Under the pieces are notes generated by a model. The model was not told where the DNA came from. It saw only the letters and a list, made by a program, of their open reading frames with translations, and searched no databases. A stretch of 36,686 bases of DNA from G021776435 sp046756245. Lineage in GTDB: Bacteria > Pseudomonadota > Alphaproteobacteria > Caulobacterales > Parvularculaceae. This document shows, piece by piece, positions 8,062 to 16,472 of this stretch. A program made the translations under genes and the position numbers. The DNA is taken from positions 1 to 36,686 of the forward strand of contig JBHHVZ010000018.1 in the NCBI GenBank assembly GCA_046756245.1. The letters run 5' to 3'. How positions within the stretch are numbered: the first letter of the stretch is position 1; the number at the start of each line of letters is the position of its first letter.

Positions 8062-8894
8062 TAGGTGGACTGAAGAACATACTGGCCGTGGCGAAGACCG
8101 AGTTTCGGATCGGCCTGCGAAACCGCTGGGTGATCCTGGCTGCGCTCATCCTATTGGCGTTCGCGGGAGTTCTGTCATTCGTCGGCGGCGCGCCGGGCGC
8201 CGCCGGCCATATCAATCGCCTGACCGTGACAGTCGCAAGCCTTGCTACGCTTTCGGTTTATCTCGTGCCGCTGCTCGCCCTGTTGCTGAGCTTCGATGCG
8301 ATCGCCGGCGAAATCGACCGTGGGACATTATCATTACTGCTGGCGACGCCGGTGTCGCGCCTTTCGGTCATTGCGGGGAAATTCACCGGTCATTTTGCAG
8401 TGATCGCGATCGCCGTCCTGATCGGGTTCGGCGGGCCCGGGCTGTATCTCTATTTTGACGCGCCCTCCGCCGGGGCCGCGGCGGATCTAGTCCGCCTGAT
8501 CGCCACTAGCGCGATGCTCGGCGCGGTGTTCATCTGCATCGGCTATGTCGTCAGCGCGCTGGCCCAAAGCAGCGGACTCGCCGCCGCGCTCGCCGTGGGC
8601 GTCTGGCTGTCCGCGACCGTGCTATTCGACCTGGCGCTCTTGGGCGCGCTTGTGGCGGATCAGGGCGGCGCCTTCTCGAAGGAGGTGTTTCCCTGGCTGT
8701 TGGCGGCCAACCCGGCTGACGCCTTCAGGCTTTATAATATGTCGGCGCTCGATCTGGGGGCGAATGCGACCGGACTTTCCGGCGCCGGCGATGCGCTCGG
8801 CTATGATCCGCGGCTCGCTATCCTGTCGCTCGGGACTTGGATCGCTGGCGCGTTCGCCGCCGCCGTTCTCGCTTTTCGGAGATTGCAGCCGTGA
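8058..8894 (+). CDS. nosY: NosY, ABC transporter permease for NosZ maturation
   Basis: 278 residues with about six membrane helices (near residues 25-45, 62-85, 110-135, 145-170, 177-205 and 250-272). It is the membrane partner of NosF in the NosDFY complex. A typical ABC-2 signature is present: GEIDRGTLSLLLATPVSR after the second helix. It starts with GTG inside the nosF stop region and ends in a GTGA overlap with nosL. The family and place in the operon make the call firm; the transported species is still only partly settled for the family. Confidence 0.93.
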   Translation: MIGGLKNILAVAKTEFRIGLRNRWVILAALILLAFAGVLSFVGGAPGAAGHINRLTVTVASLATLSVYLVPLLALLLSFDAIAGEIDRGTLSLLLATPVSRLSVIAGKFTGHFAVIAIAVLIGFGGPGLYLYFDAPSAGAAADLVRLIATSAMLGAVFICIGYVVSALAQSSGLAAALAVGVWLSATVLFDLALLGALVADQGGAFSKEVFPWLLAANPADAFRLYNMSALDLGANATGLSGAGDALGYDPRLAILSLGTWIAGAFAAAVLAFRRLQP

Positions 8895-9430
8895 AGAAAT
8901 ATCTTGGATTATTGCTGGCGGGAGTTCTTTCCGGATGCGGCGCGCGCGAAGAAGCCGCGCCGCCGCCCGATCCGGCGCCGCTGACTCGCGAAGCGGTCGG
9001 TTATTACTGCGGCATGACCGTTGTCGAGCATGAAGGACCGAAAGCGCAGATTTTCGTCCAGGGTCAAGGCGGCCCCATCTGGTTCAGCCAGGTGCGCGAC
9101 GGCGTCGTCTATACGCGCTCGCCGGAGGAAACGATGGACGCGGTCGCATTCTACGTGACCGACATGCAAGGCGACGCCGGCGGGCGCAATATGAGCGCGC
9201 TCAAATGGATCAAAGCCGAAGACGCCTATTTCGTCATTGAGAGCGATTTTCGCGGCGGCATGGGCGCGCCGGAAACCATTCCGTTTTCGTCGATGGCCGG
9301 CGCCGTACAGTTTCAGGCTGCGCATGGCGGGCGCGTCGTGACTCTGTCCGAGATTCCCGACGATTATGTTCTGGCGCCCTATGAAGGCGATATGTCGATG
9401 CCTGATGGAGACGCTGATGAAGAACGCTGA
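8891..9430 (+). CDS. nosL: NosL, copper chaperone lipoprotein
   Basis: 179 residues starting at a GTG that overlaps the nosY stop (GTGA), which is the best-placed start; the upstream open frame lies inside nosY. A short signal ends in LSGC (lipid cysteine C16), so the protein is anchored at a membrane. The mature domain keeps the copper-binding CGM motif (C40-M42 in YYCGMTV), and NosL is known to deliver Cu(I) to apo-NosZ through NosD. The C-terminus is acidic. It overlaps nosX by 14 bases. Confidence 0.94.
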   Translation: MKKYLGLLLAGVLSGCGAREEAAPPPDPAPLTREAVGYYCGMTVVEHEGPKAQIFVQGQGGPIWFSQVRDGVVYTRSPEETMDAVAFYVTDMQGDAGGRNMSALKWIKAEDAYFVIESDFRGGMGAPETIPFSSMAGAVQFQAAHGGRVVTLSEIPDDYVLAPYEGDMSMPDGDADEER

Positions 9431-10406
9431 CGACGGAATTTCGAGACGCCGGGCGATCCAGCTTTTCGCCGCCTCGGCGGCGTTGTCGGGCGCGCCAGCG
9501 GCGGCGGCGGACGCGCATCTGCATCGCTGGTCCGGCGTCGCGCTCGGCGCCGGCGCGAGTCTCACCCTGCGTCACGAAGACGGCCGCGAAGCCGGGCGCC
9601 TCATCGCGCTGGCGCTCAAGGAAATCGAACGGCTCGAAAACATATTCAGCCTGTACCGTCCGGAAAGCGCCTTGAGCGGATTGAATAAGAACGCCCGTCT
9701 CGCTTACCCGCCTGCCGAGCTTGTCGAGCTTCTTTCGATCTGCGCCGCCGTCAATCGAGCGACAGGCGGCGCCTTCGATCCGGCTGTGCAGGCCGTCTGG
9801 GCCTATCATGCGGAAACGAATTCCGGCGCCGCCGAGCCGGACGAGGCGCGCCTGCGGGCGCTCGTTGCAAACAGCGGCTGGCGGCATGTTTCCGTCGCGT
9901 CGAACGAGATCAGACTGTCTTCGCCGTCGGCGGCGCTGACGCTCAACGGCGTCGCCCAGGGCTACGTCACCGATCGCGTGACGAAACTCTTGCGCGACAA
10001 CGGGCTCAAAGACGTGCTGGCGTCGGTCGGCGAGATCGCCGCCTTCGGAACGCGCGGCCCGTATGAAAACTGGCGCGTCGGATTAAGCGGCGCGGGCGGC
10101 GAAAGCGTCGCCGAAACGATCGATCTCGTCGACGAAGCCGTCGCCACTTCCGCGCCGCTCGCCACCACCTTCGACCAAGCCGGCCGGCGCGGCCACATCC
10201 TCGATCCGAAAACGGGCCGTCCGGCGCAAAGTTCATGGCGTCAGGTTTCGGTCGTTCACCGTTCGGCGGCGATCGCCGACGGACTTTCGACCGGATTGAC
10301 GCTAATTGATCCGGCAGCGGTCGAAAGAACGATCAGCGTTTTTGCAAACACGCGCGTCATCGCCTACGACAAAGCGGGGCGCAGGCGGACATTCGCGAAT
10401 CGCTAA
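9417..10406 (+). CDS. nosX: NosX, ApbE-family FAD:protein FMN transferase
   Basis: 329 residues. The ATG at 9417 is preferred (GGAG at 9407-9410, spacing 6) over one at 9405. A twin-arginine signal (SRRRAIQLFAASAAL, from about residue 9) exports it already folded. The ApbE fold is clear: the ENIFSLYRPESALSGLN segment, FDPAVQAVW, LTLNGVAQGYVTDRV and the metal/FAD region GHILDPKTGRPA. It moves FMN from FAD onto a threonine, here most likely T167 of NosR. It is the last gene of the nos operon and ends 23 bases before the convergent AGE gene, without an obvious terminator. Confidence 0.92.
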   Translation: MKNADDGISRRRAIQLFAASAALSGAPAAAADAHLHRWSGVALGAGASLTLRHEDGREAGRLIALALKEIERLENIFSLYRPESALSGLNKNARLAYPPAELVELLSICAAVNRATGGAFDPAVQAVWAYHAETNSGAAEPDEARLRALVANSGWRHVSVASNEIRLSSPSAALTLNGVAQGYVTDRVTKLLRDNGLKDVLASVGEIAAFGTRGPYENWRVGLSGAGGESVAETIDLVDEAVATSAPLATTFDQAGRRGHILDPKTGRPAQSSWRQVSVVHRSAAIADGLSTGLTLIDPAAVERTISVFANTRVIAYDKAGRRRTFANR

Positions 10407-10429
10407 ACGGAAAAGCGCGGTCTCGCTGG

Positions 10430-11539
10430 TCAGGGCGCCGGCGCGGCCCTTTCTTCGATCCGAAGCATCTCTGCGAACGCCAGAAACAGGTGATAGAGCG
10501 TCGAGGCGGGAATGCGGTCGGCCGTCGGCGCGCCGTTTTCGTCAAAGGCGTCGATATAGGCGCCGGCGGGCTCTGTGTTGAAATAACGGTCAAACAACAG
10601 CCCGCCGCTCGATTCGAATATGTCGGCGGGGTCGATCCCCTCCATTTCGAACAGCGCGACGGCGGCCTTGATGCGTTCGGTGTTCGGCCAGGTCCGCGAG
10701 CCGCGGTCGAGCGGCGCGCCGTCGGCGGCGACGGCGTTGAACACGGCGCCCGTCCGTTCGTTCACCCCATAGTGTTCAGCGAATGCCGCCAGGCCGCGGG
10801 CTTCCTCGCCGAGATTAAGGCCGAGGAGCCGGTTGCATTTTTGAAGGATCCAGACCCATTCGAACTGGTGCCCCGGCTCGATCCGCAGCCCGTCCGGCGC
10901 CGGCGCGCGCGTCCAGTCGTCGTCGTAGAATTCGCCGAGCGTCCTGGTTTCCGGGTCGTAGAACCTCGCTCTGAACAACGCTGCCAGCTCGCAGGCGAGG
11001 TCGGCGAAACGTCCCTGGCCGCTCGCCTCGAACGCAGCCAGGGAGGCTTCGAGAAGATGCATGTGCGGGTTCTGCAGGCGCCAGCCCCGGGCGGGCGATG
11101 CGTGCCAGAAGCCTTCTCCGTCGGGTTCGCGAAAGACCTGCTCGATAAAATCGAGCGTCTTGTGCGCCCAGTCGAGGCAATCGTTTTCCTGCGTGGCGCG
11201 ATAGGCCCAGGCGAAGGCGAACAAGGCGAAAGCGTGGTCGTAAAGATCGGGCGTCGGATCGAAACGGCCGCCCTCGCGCGTCAGGCTGCGTGCGAATCCG
11301 GCGTCGGGACCGTTCCATGCTTTTTCAGTCAGATAAGAAAGCCCGTGACGCACGAGGTCGTCGCCCTCGCTCCAGCCGAGCAGGCTGGCGTGTGCGAACA
11401 CATAGATTTGCCGGCAGGCGACGCGCGTGCGCTTGAAGTCGGCCGGCTCGCCGCCGCCGAACGGCAGGTCTTCGACAAAGCCGCCATGCTCCCGGTCGAC
11501 GCCGTTGGCGCTCCAGAACGGCAGCGCCGCGCCGAACAT
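10430..11539 (-). CDS. AGE-family epimerase/isomerase
   Basis: 369 residues of an (alpha/alpha)6-barrel protein of the N-acylglucosamine 2-epimerase family, cytoplasmic. Family motifs are NPHMHLLEA (157-165) and EPGHQFEW (221-228), which carry the catalytic histidines and substrate contacts. Members act on N-acyl-glucosamine, mannose, cellobiose or mannose-6-phosphate; the substrate here is not clear. The first ATG in frame (11539) leaves a short N-terminus, and the frame upstream still reads family-like (LTIYDEVRAW), so translation may start at a non-ATG codon such as CTG or the ATG start may be real. It lies 124 bases downstream of the glycosyltransferase on the same strand and may share its transcript. 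Confidence 0.85.
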   Translation of the reverse strand: MFGAALPFWSANGVDREHGGFVEDLPFGGGEPADFKRTRVACRQIYVFAHASLLGWSEGDDLVRHGLSYLTEKAWNGPDAGFARSLTREGGRFDPTPDLYDHAFALFAFAWAYRATQENDCLDWAHKTLDFIEQVFREPDGEGFWHASPARGWRLQNPHMHLLEASLAAFEASGQGRFADLACELAALFRARFYDPETRTLGEFYDDDWTRAPAPDGLRIEPGHQFEWVWILQKCNRLLGLNLGEEARGLAAFAEHYGVNERTGAVFNAVAADGAPLDRGSRTWPNTERIKAAVALFEMEGIDPADIFESSGGLLFDRYFNTEPAGAYIDAFDENGAPTADRIPASTLYHLFLAFAEMLRIEERAAPAP

Positions 11540-11663
11540 CCAGGCGCGGACCTCGTCGTAGATTGTCAGCGATGCGGCTATGGGCCGGCTCCTTCGGTCG
11601 GCGCGCCGGCGCGCACGCCTATATTACCGGCCGATTCGGCTGCAGGCAAAGAGCGCGCGGCGC

Positions 11664-12659
11664 TCATTGCGGATCGATCGGGAAAAGATCGGCTTCGCGC
11701 CGATAGGGCTTCAGCGGCGACCAGGTCAGCATCCGGGCAATGGCTCCGAGCGAGGCTTTACGCGCATGCTGGCGCCGCCGTCGCCGGGCGTACAGTCGGG
11801 GCAGGCCGCCATACCCGTCCTTGAGCGCGCGCAGATAGGCGCTCGCGCCGCCGACCGCCATGAATCGCCCGAGAAGGTAAAGATTGGCGAACAGATGAAA
11901 CGGCGCTGTGGGAATGAGAATGGTCAGCGGCATGTTCAGAAAATAGGTCCAGATTCGGTTGCGGTGGCCGTGATAAAGCGTGAAATCGCTGTGGCGGCCG
12001 GAAATCGCAGAGCCTTCATGCAGCACCTGAGCGCGCGAAAGCTGAACCGCGCGGCCGCCGGCGAGGCGCAGGCGAAAGCCGAGATCGACGTCTTCTCCGT
12101 AACAGAAAAAGCTTTCGTCGAACCCGCCAAGCGATTCGAATGTGCGCCGCCGGTAAAACGCCGCCGCCGCGCACGGCGCGAAACACTCTCCGTCCTCGGG
12201 CAGCGTTTCCGTCGGCCAGCCATAATGGCCGCGATAGGGAACGCCGAAGACATGATAAGCGTCGCCGGCGCCGTCGATGATCGACGGGTCGTCGGCCATA
12301 AGCTGGGTCGAACCGAAGGCGTCGACGCCAGGATAGCTTTCGACGGCGTTCGAAAACGCCTCAAGCCAGTCCGCTGCGGGGTAGGCGTCGGGGTTCAGAA
12401 ACGCCAGCCATTCGCCGGAAGCCGACCGGACGGCGAGATTGTTGGCGGCGGCGAAGCCGAGATTTTCTCCGGCCCGGATCAGCCCTGTCTCGCGTCCTGC
12501 GTTCTCCGCCGCCCGTTCGGACCCGTCAGTCGAGCCGTTATCGACGACGATGATTTCGAATTCCGCGAAAGATTGTCGCTCGAGATGGACGAGACAGCGT
12601 CCAAGGCGGTCGCCCGAATTGTAATTGACGATGAGAACGCTGACGGTGGGCTGCATCAT
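11664..12659 (-). CDS. Glycosyltransferase family 2 protein (rhamnosyltransferase-like)
   Basis: 331 residues. The start at 12659 is chosen so that the product begins just before the Rossmann-like strand PTVSVLIVNYNSGD, with GGA seven bases upstream; the frame runs open to 12794 but that extension is not family-like. GT-A fold motifs: VVDNGSTDGS (39-48), nucleotide/metal site FLNPDAYP (87-94), and GGFDESFFCYGEDVDLGFR (178-196) with the catalytic-type ED at 189-190. The C-terminal part has one or two hydrophobic helices (about 238-275) and a basic tail. It probably adds a sugar to a surface polysaccharide or lipid. With the AGE protein it forms a two-gene sugar unit placed between the nos and cco clusters. 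Confidence 0.87.
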   Translation of the reverse strand: MMQPTVSVLIVNYNSGDRLGRCLVHLERQSFAEFEIIVVDNGSTDGSERAAENAGRETGLIRAGENLGFAAANNLAVRSASGEWLAFLNPDAYPAADWLEAFSNAVESYPGVDAFGSTQLMADDPSIIDGAGDAYHVFGVPYRGHYGWPTETLPEDGECFAPCAAAAFYRRRTFESLGGFDESFFCYGEDVDLGFRLRLAGGRAVQLSRAQVLHEGSAISGRHSDFTLYHGHRNRIWTYFLNMPLTILIPTAPFHLFANLYLLGRFMAVGGASAYLRALKDGYGGLPRLYARRRRRQHARKASLGAIARMLTWSPLKPYRREADLFPIDPQ

Positions 12660-12776
12660 TTGCATTCCATGCGCTGAAAAGCGTGCGCCTGCAATAGCGC
12701 CGCAGAGTCCCGCAATGAGACGGCGGCCGGGTCTGTCGTCAGGGCTCTCCCGCCGTCCGACCGCCGTCTGGACCGT

Positions 12777-12795
12777 ATAAAGATGAATATTCATC
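12777..12795. promoter_or_regulatory. Palindrome GATGAATATTCATC with NsrR-like half-site, upstream of ccoN
   Basis: GATGAATATTCATC (12782-12795) is a perfect 14-bp palindrome. It is preceded so that ATAAAGATG (12777-12785) is identical to the left side of the NsrR-type operator at 655-663. It lies about 195 bases before ccoN and about 120 bases before the glycosyltransferase start. The arms meet without a spacer, unlike a classical NsrR site, so it may be a half-site target, a site for another regulator, or chance. Confidence 0.4.
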
Positions 12796-12921
12796 GAAAG
12801 GGCGGTTGTCTGCGAACGCCTCGCAATCGCACATGGGGTTCTGTGACTTCATGGCGCAGCGCCGGGGAATAGATTTTTGCGCCGCCGTAACTAGAAGATA
12901 CGATGACTGAAAGACGAAGAG

Positions 12922-12939
12922 CGATTCGCAAGCGAATCG
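12922..12939. repeat. Perfect 8-bp inverted repeat in the ccoN leader
   Basis: CGATTCGC-AA-GCGAATCG lies 50-67 bases before the ccoN start codon. It could be an operator for a dimeric regulator or a tight RNA hairpin in the 5' leader. A two-base loop is too small for a fully paired RNA stem, which favours a DNA-level site. No known motif was matched. Confidence 0.4.
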
Positions 12940-12988
12940 ACGGACCAGGAAAGACGAAAACCCGGTTCGAAGCACAGAGGAGAAAGCG

Positions 12989-14632
12989 ATGACGCCATTG
13001 GCGGCTCGGCGGCGCGGTTTTGGCGTGGACGGCGCGCTTATCGCGGCGTTTCTCATCGTCGGAATCTTGTGGGCGCTGTTTGCGGTCGCCAGCGCGCGCG
13101 ACGGACTGATGGCGGCCCACGCCTATGTGTTTCTGGCCGCCTTCGGGTTCGGCCTTCTCGGCCTGGTTCACTGGGCGACCGAGGTCGTCGCCGACGATCG
13201 AAGCGGCTATATGACAGGCGTCGTCAAGGCGGGAACGGTCGCCTCCGTCTTCTGGGGAATCGCCGGATTTCTGGTCGGCGTCGTCATCGCGTTTCAACTT
13301 GCGTTTCCGCAGTTCCTGTACTTCCCCGATCTGGGATGGACGAATTTCGGAAGGCTCCGTCCGCTGCACACCTCGGCGGTGATTTTCGCGTTTGGCGGCA
13401 ACGTGCTGATCGCCACGTCGTTTTATGTCGTTCAGCGCACGTGCCGCGCGCGGCTGTGGGGCGGGCTGGCGCCGTGGTTCGTGTTCTGGGGCTACAACCT
13501 TTTCATCGTCATCGCCGCGACCGGCTATCTGATGGGCGTCACCCAGTCGAAAGAATACGCAGAGCCGGAATGGTACGCCGATTTGTGGCTCACCATTGTA
13601 TGGGTGGTTTATCTCCTCGTCTTCCTCGGCACGCTCCTGAAGCGGAAAGAACCGCATATCTATGTGGCGAACTGGTTCTATCTCGCCTTCATCGTGACGA
13701 TTGCAATGCTGCATATCGTCAACAATCTCGCCGTTCCGGTCTCGCTTGCAGGCTCAAAAAGTTATCCGGTTTTCGCCGGCGTGCAGGACGCGCTCACCCA
13801 GTGGTGGTACGGCCACAATGCAGTGGGCTTTTTCCTCACCGCGGGCTTCCTCGGCATTATGTATTATTTCGTGCCCAAGCGCGCCGAGCGGCCGATTTAT
13901 TCCTACCGCCTTTCAATTGTGCACTTCTGGTCGCTCATCTTCATTTATATCTGGGCCGGTCCGCACCATCTTCACTACACGGCGCTGCCCGAATGGGCGC
14001 AGACGCTCGGCATGACGTTTTCGATCATGCTGTGGATGCCGTCCTGGGGCGGCATGATCAACGGTCTGATGACGCTGTCGGGCGCGTGGGACAAAATACG
14101 CACCGATCCGGTCATTCGCATGATGATCGTTTCAGTCGCGTTCTACGGCATGTCGACGTTCGAAGGTCCGATGATGTCGGTGCGCGCGGTCAATTCGCTG
14201 TCGCACTACACCGACTGGACCATCGGCCATGTGCATTCCGGCGCGCTCGGCTGGGTCGGTTATATCAGCTTCGGCGCGCTTTACTGCCTCGTGCCGTGGC
14301 TGTGGAAACGCAAACAGCTTTATTCGCAAGCCCTCGTCGAATGGCATTTCTGGATTTCGACCATCGGCATCGTTCTCTACATCACCGCGATGTGGGTTTC
14401 CGGCATCATGCAGGGACTGATGTGGCGCGCTTATGATCAGTTCGGATTCCTGCAGTTCTCATTCGTTGAAACGGTTGAGGCGATGCATCCCTACTATGTG
14501 GTGCGCGCGGTTGGCGGCGTGCTGTTCCTGATCGGCGCGCTGATCATGGCCTACAATCTGTGGCGCACGGCGCGCGGCGACGTCAGCGCGAAAGAGGCCG
14601 AACCGACGCTCGCGCCCGCGCCGGCTGAATAG
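12989..14632 (+). CDS. ccoN: Cytochrome c oxidase cbb3-type subunit I, CcoN
   Basis: 547 residues with about 12-14 membrane helices. This is the catalytic subunit of the high-affinity cbb3 oxidase that reduces O2 to water and pumps protons. The strong site GAGGAGAA precedes the ATG. Metal ligands are visible: H127 in LHTSAVIFAFGG (low-spin heme b), H276 in WYGHNAVGFF and H326/H327 in GPHHLHYT (CuB), Y320 for the His-Tyr crosslink of the cbb3 type, and H414/H416 in GHVHSGALGW (heme b3 and heme b). The N-terminus is longer than in the Pseudomonas stutzeri enzyme and carries one extra hydrophobic segment (about 15-35), as in many CcoN. First gene of ccoNOQPGHIS. Confidence 0.97.
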   Translation: MTPLAARRRGFGVDGALIAAFLIVGILWALFAVASARDGLMAAHAYVFLAAFGFGLLGLVHWATEVVADDRSGYMTGVVKAGTVASVFWGIAGFLVGVVIAFQLAFPQFLYFPDLGWTNFGRLRPLHTSAVIFAFGGNVLIATSFYVVQRTCRARLWGGLAPWFVFWGYNLFIVIAATGYLMGVTQSKEYAEPEWYADLWLTIVWVVYLLVFLGTLLKRKEPHIYVANWFYLAFIVTIAMLHIVNNLAVPVSLAGSKSYPVFAGVQDALTQWWYGHNAVGFFLTAGFLGIMYYFVPKRAERPIYSYRLSIVHFWSLIFIYIWAGPHHLHYTALPEWAQTLGMTFSIMLWMPSWGGMINGLMTLSGAWDKIRTDPVIRMMIVSVAFYGMSTFEGPMMSVRAVNSLSHYTDWTIGHVHSGALGWVGYISFGALYCLVPWLWKRKQLYSQALVEWHFWISTIGIVLYITAMWVSGIMQGLMWRAYDQFGFLQFSFVETVEAMHPYYVVRAVGGVLFLIGALIMAYNLWRTARGDVSAKEAEPTLAPAPAE

Positions 14633-14645
14633 GAGAGACGCGGCC

Positions 14646-15374
14646 ATGCTTGAACGGCATCAATTCCTCGAAAAACATGGTCTCGCGCTGACGGTTGCAA
14701 TCCTTGTAACGGTGGCCATCGGCGGCGTCGTCGAGATTGCGCCGCTTTTCTATCTTGAAAGCACCATCGAAGAGGTCGACGGCGTGCGTCCCTATTCGCC
14801 GCTCGAACTGGCCGGGCGCGACATCTATGTGCGCGAGGGGTGCTATGTCTGCCACAGCCAGATGGTGCGTCCGCTGCGCGACGAGGTGGAACGCTACGGT
14901 CATTACTCGCTGGCGGCCGAGAGCATGTACGATCATCCCTTCCAGTGGGGCTCGAAACGCTCAGGCCCGGATCTGGCGCGGGTCGGGGGCAAATATTCCG
15001 ACGCCTGGCACGTTCAGCACATGAAGGATCCGCGCAGCGTGGTGCCGGAATCGGTGATGCCGCCTTACGCCTTTCTTGCGCGCCGAGACCTTGATTACGC
15101 AGACATCGCCGCCAATCTAAAAGCGAATCGAGCCGTCGGCGTGCCCTATACGGACGAAATGATCGACAACGCCGTCGCCGACGTGCGCGCGCAGGTCGTT
15201 GAATTTTCCCCGGATTACGACGCGTTCATCGCCCGCTATCCGAAAGCGCAGGCGCGCGATTTCGACGGCGATCCGCGCCGCATCAGCGAACTCGACGCCC
15301 TGATCGCCTATATGCAGGTGCTCGGAACCATGGTCGATTTTTCGACCTATGAGGCCGAGGAGAATTACCGGTGA
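14646..15374 (+). CDS. ccoO: Cytochrome c oxidase cbb3-type subunit II, CcoO
   Basis: 242 residues, a membrane-anchored monoheme cytochrome c. One N-terminal helix (about 13-35) anchors a periplasmic domain with heme motif CYVCH (66-70). M138 in SVMPPYAF is the likely axial methionine. The segments RPYSPLELAGRDIYVREG and GPDLARVGGKYSD are typical. It passes electrons from CcoP to heme b in CcoN. It starts 13 bases after ccoN with GGAGAGACG upstream. Confidence 0.97.
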   Translation: MLERHQFLEKHGLALTVAILVTVAIGGVVEIAPLFYLESTIEEVDGVRPYSPLELAGRDIYVREGCYVCHSQMVRPLRDEVERYGHYSLAAESMYDHPFQWGSKRSGPDLARVGGKYSDAWHVQHMKDPRSVVPESVMPPYAFLARRDLDYADIAANLKANRAVGVPYTDEMIDNAVADVRAQVVEFSPDYDAFIARYPKAQARDFDGDPRRISELDALIAYMQVLGTMVDFSTYEAEENYR

Positions 15375-15380
15375 CGTGCA

Positions 15381-15551
15381 ATGTATGAAACGCTTTCGCA
15401 TTTTGCGCAGACGGCAGGGCTCTTGCTCTTCATCCTGGCGTTCGTGCTGGTGCTGATTTACGCGCTCGCGCCCGGCAACCGGAAAAATTTCGAACGCGCT
15501 AGTCGCATTCCGCTCGAAGATGAGGATGGTGATGGCGGACAAGGAAATTGA
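15381..15551 (+). CDS. ccoQ: Cytochrome c oxidase cbb3-type subunit IV, CcoQ
   Basis: A 56-residue single-helix protein starting at the ATG at 15381 (MYETLSHFAQ). A hydrophobic helix spans about residues 12-30, then comes APGNRKNFERAS, the usual polar turn of CcoQ/FixQ, and an acidic tail. It helps stabilise the oxidase complex. It lies 6 bases after ccoO and overlaps ccoP by 20 bases. Length, topology and position make the call clear even though the family has little conserved sequence. Confidence 0.88.
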   Translation: MYETLSHFAQTAGLLLFILAFVLVLIYALAPGNRKNFERASRIPLEDEDGDGGQGN

Positions 15552-16401
15552 CGAACATTCGGGCGTAGAAACGACGGGTCACGACTGGGACGGCATCAAG
15601 GAGCTCAATAATCCGTTGCCGCGCTGGTGGGTGATTATTTTTTACATCACGATCGGGATATCGGTCATCTACTGGGTGTTGATGCCGGCGTGGCCCGGGA
15701 TCAGCGGCTACACCAAGGGCCTGCGCGGCCACAGCGAACGCGCGGAAGTGAGCGCGCAGATCGCATCGCTCAACGCCGCGCGCGCCGACGCCGCCGCCCG
15801 GCTGCTCGCGGCGCCGTCTCTGGAAGCCATCGAAAACGATCCTGACCTTTTTCAGTTCGCCAGCGCAGCCGGCGCGTCGCTCTTCGGCGATAACTGCGCC
15901 ACCTGCCACGGCGCCGGCGGCCAGGGCTTTCCGGGTTATCCGTCGCTCGTGGACGACGACTGGCTCTGGGGCGGCGGGCTTGACGACATCCGCCAGACGA
16001 TCCGTTTCGGCGCGCGTTCAGGCCACGATCAGGCCCGTTTCAACATGATGCAGGCCTATGGACGCGACGGCCTGCTGACCGCCGAACAGATCGACGACTT
16101 AGTGGAATATGTGGTCGCGCTTTCAGGCCGCGACGCTGATCACGCTGCGGTCGAACGCGCGCGTCCTGTTTTCGAAGAGCAATGCACGGCCTGTCACGGC
16201 GCCGAAGGCGAGGGCGAGCAAATGCTGGGCGCGCCCGACCTTACGGACGCCATCTGGCTCTTCGGCGGCGACCGCGCGACCCTTCATGAAACGCTTGTGA
16301 ACGGGCGCGGCGGCGTCATGCCGGCGTGGACCGACAGGCTTCGCGACGAAGAAATCCTCGCGCTGGCGGTCTATGTGCATTCGCTCGGCGGCGGGGAATA
16401 A
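15532..16401 (+). CDS. ccoP: Cytochrome c oxidase cbb3-type subunit III, CcoP (diheme)
   Basis: 289 residues from the ATG at 15532 (GAGGATGGTG just upstream); an in-frame ATG at 15520 is less well placed. The cytoplasmic N-terminus with GHDWDGIKELNNPLPRWW is the CcoP/FixP hallmark. One helix (about 32-55) follows, then two periplasmic cytochrome c domains with heme motifs CATCH (122-126) and CTACH (218-222) and methionines near MMQAYG and VMPAW. It receives electrons from the bc1 complex through soluble or tethered cytochromes and passes them to CcoO. Confidence 0.96.
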   Translation: MADKEIDEHSGVETTGHDWDGIKELNNPLPRWWVIIFYITIGISVIYWVLMPAWPGISGYTKGLRGHSERAEVSAQIASLNAARADAAARLLAAPSLEAIENDPDLFQFASAAGASLFGDNCATCHGAGGQGFPGYPSLVDDDWLWGGGLDDIRQTIRFGARSGHDQARFNMMQAYGRDGLLTAEQIDDLVEYVVALSGRDADHAAVERARPVFEEQCTACHGAEGEGEQMLGAPDLTDAIWLFGGDRATLHETLVNGRGGVMPAWTDRLRDEEILALAVYVHSLGGGE

Positions 16402-16472
16402 ACTATAGACAGGGCGGAAATGTCCTGGGCTTCGCTTGAACCGGCGAGCCCGGTGAACCGGACATTGAGGCA

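Larger units (their letters stand above)
12660..12988. other. Intergenic region between the glycosyltransferase gene and ccoN
   Basis: This 329-base gap should hold the promoters of both the minus-strand sugar genes and the plus-strand cco operon. It contains the palindrome at 12782-12795 and the hairpin at 12922-12939, listed separately. No good FNR/FixK box (TTGAT-N4-ATCAA) was found by eye, although cco operons often have one. Confidence 0.6.
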
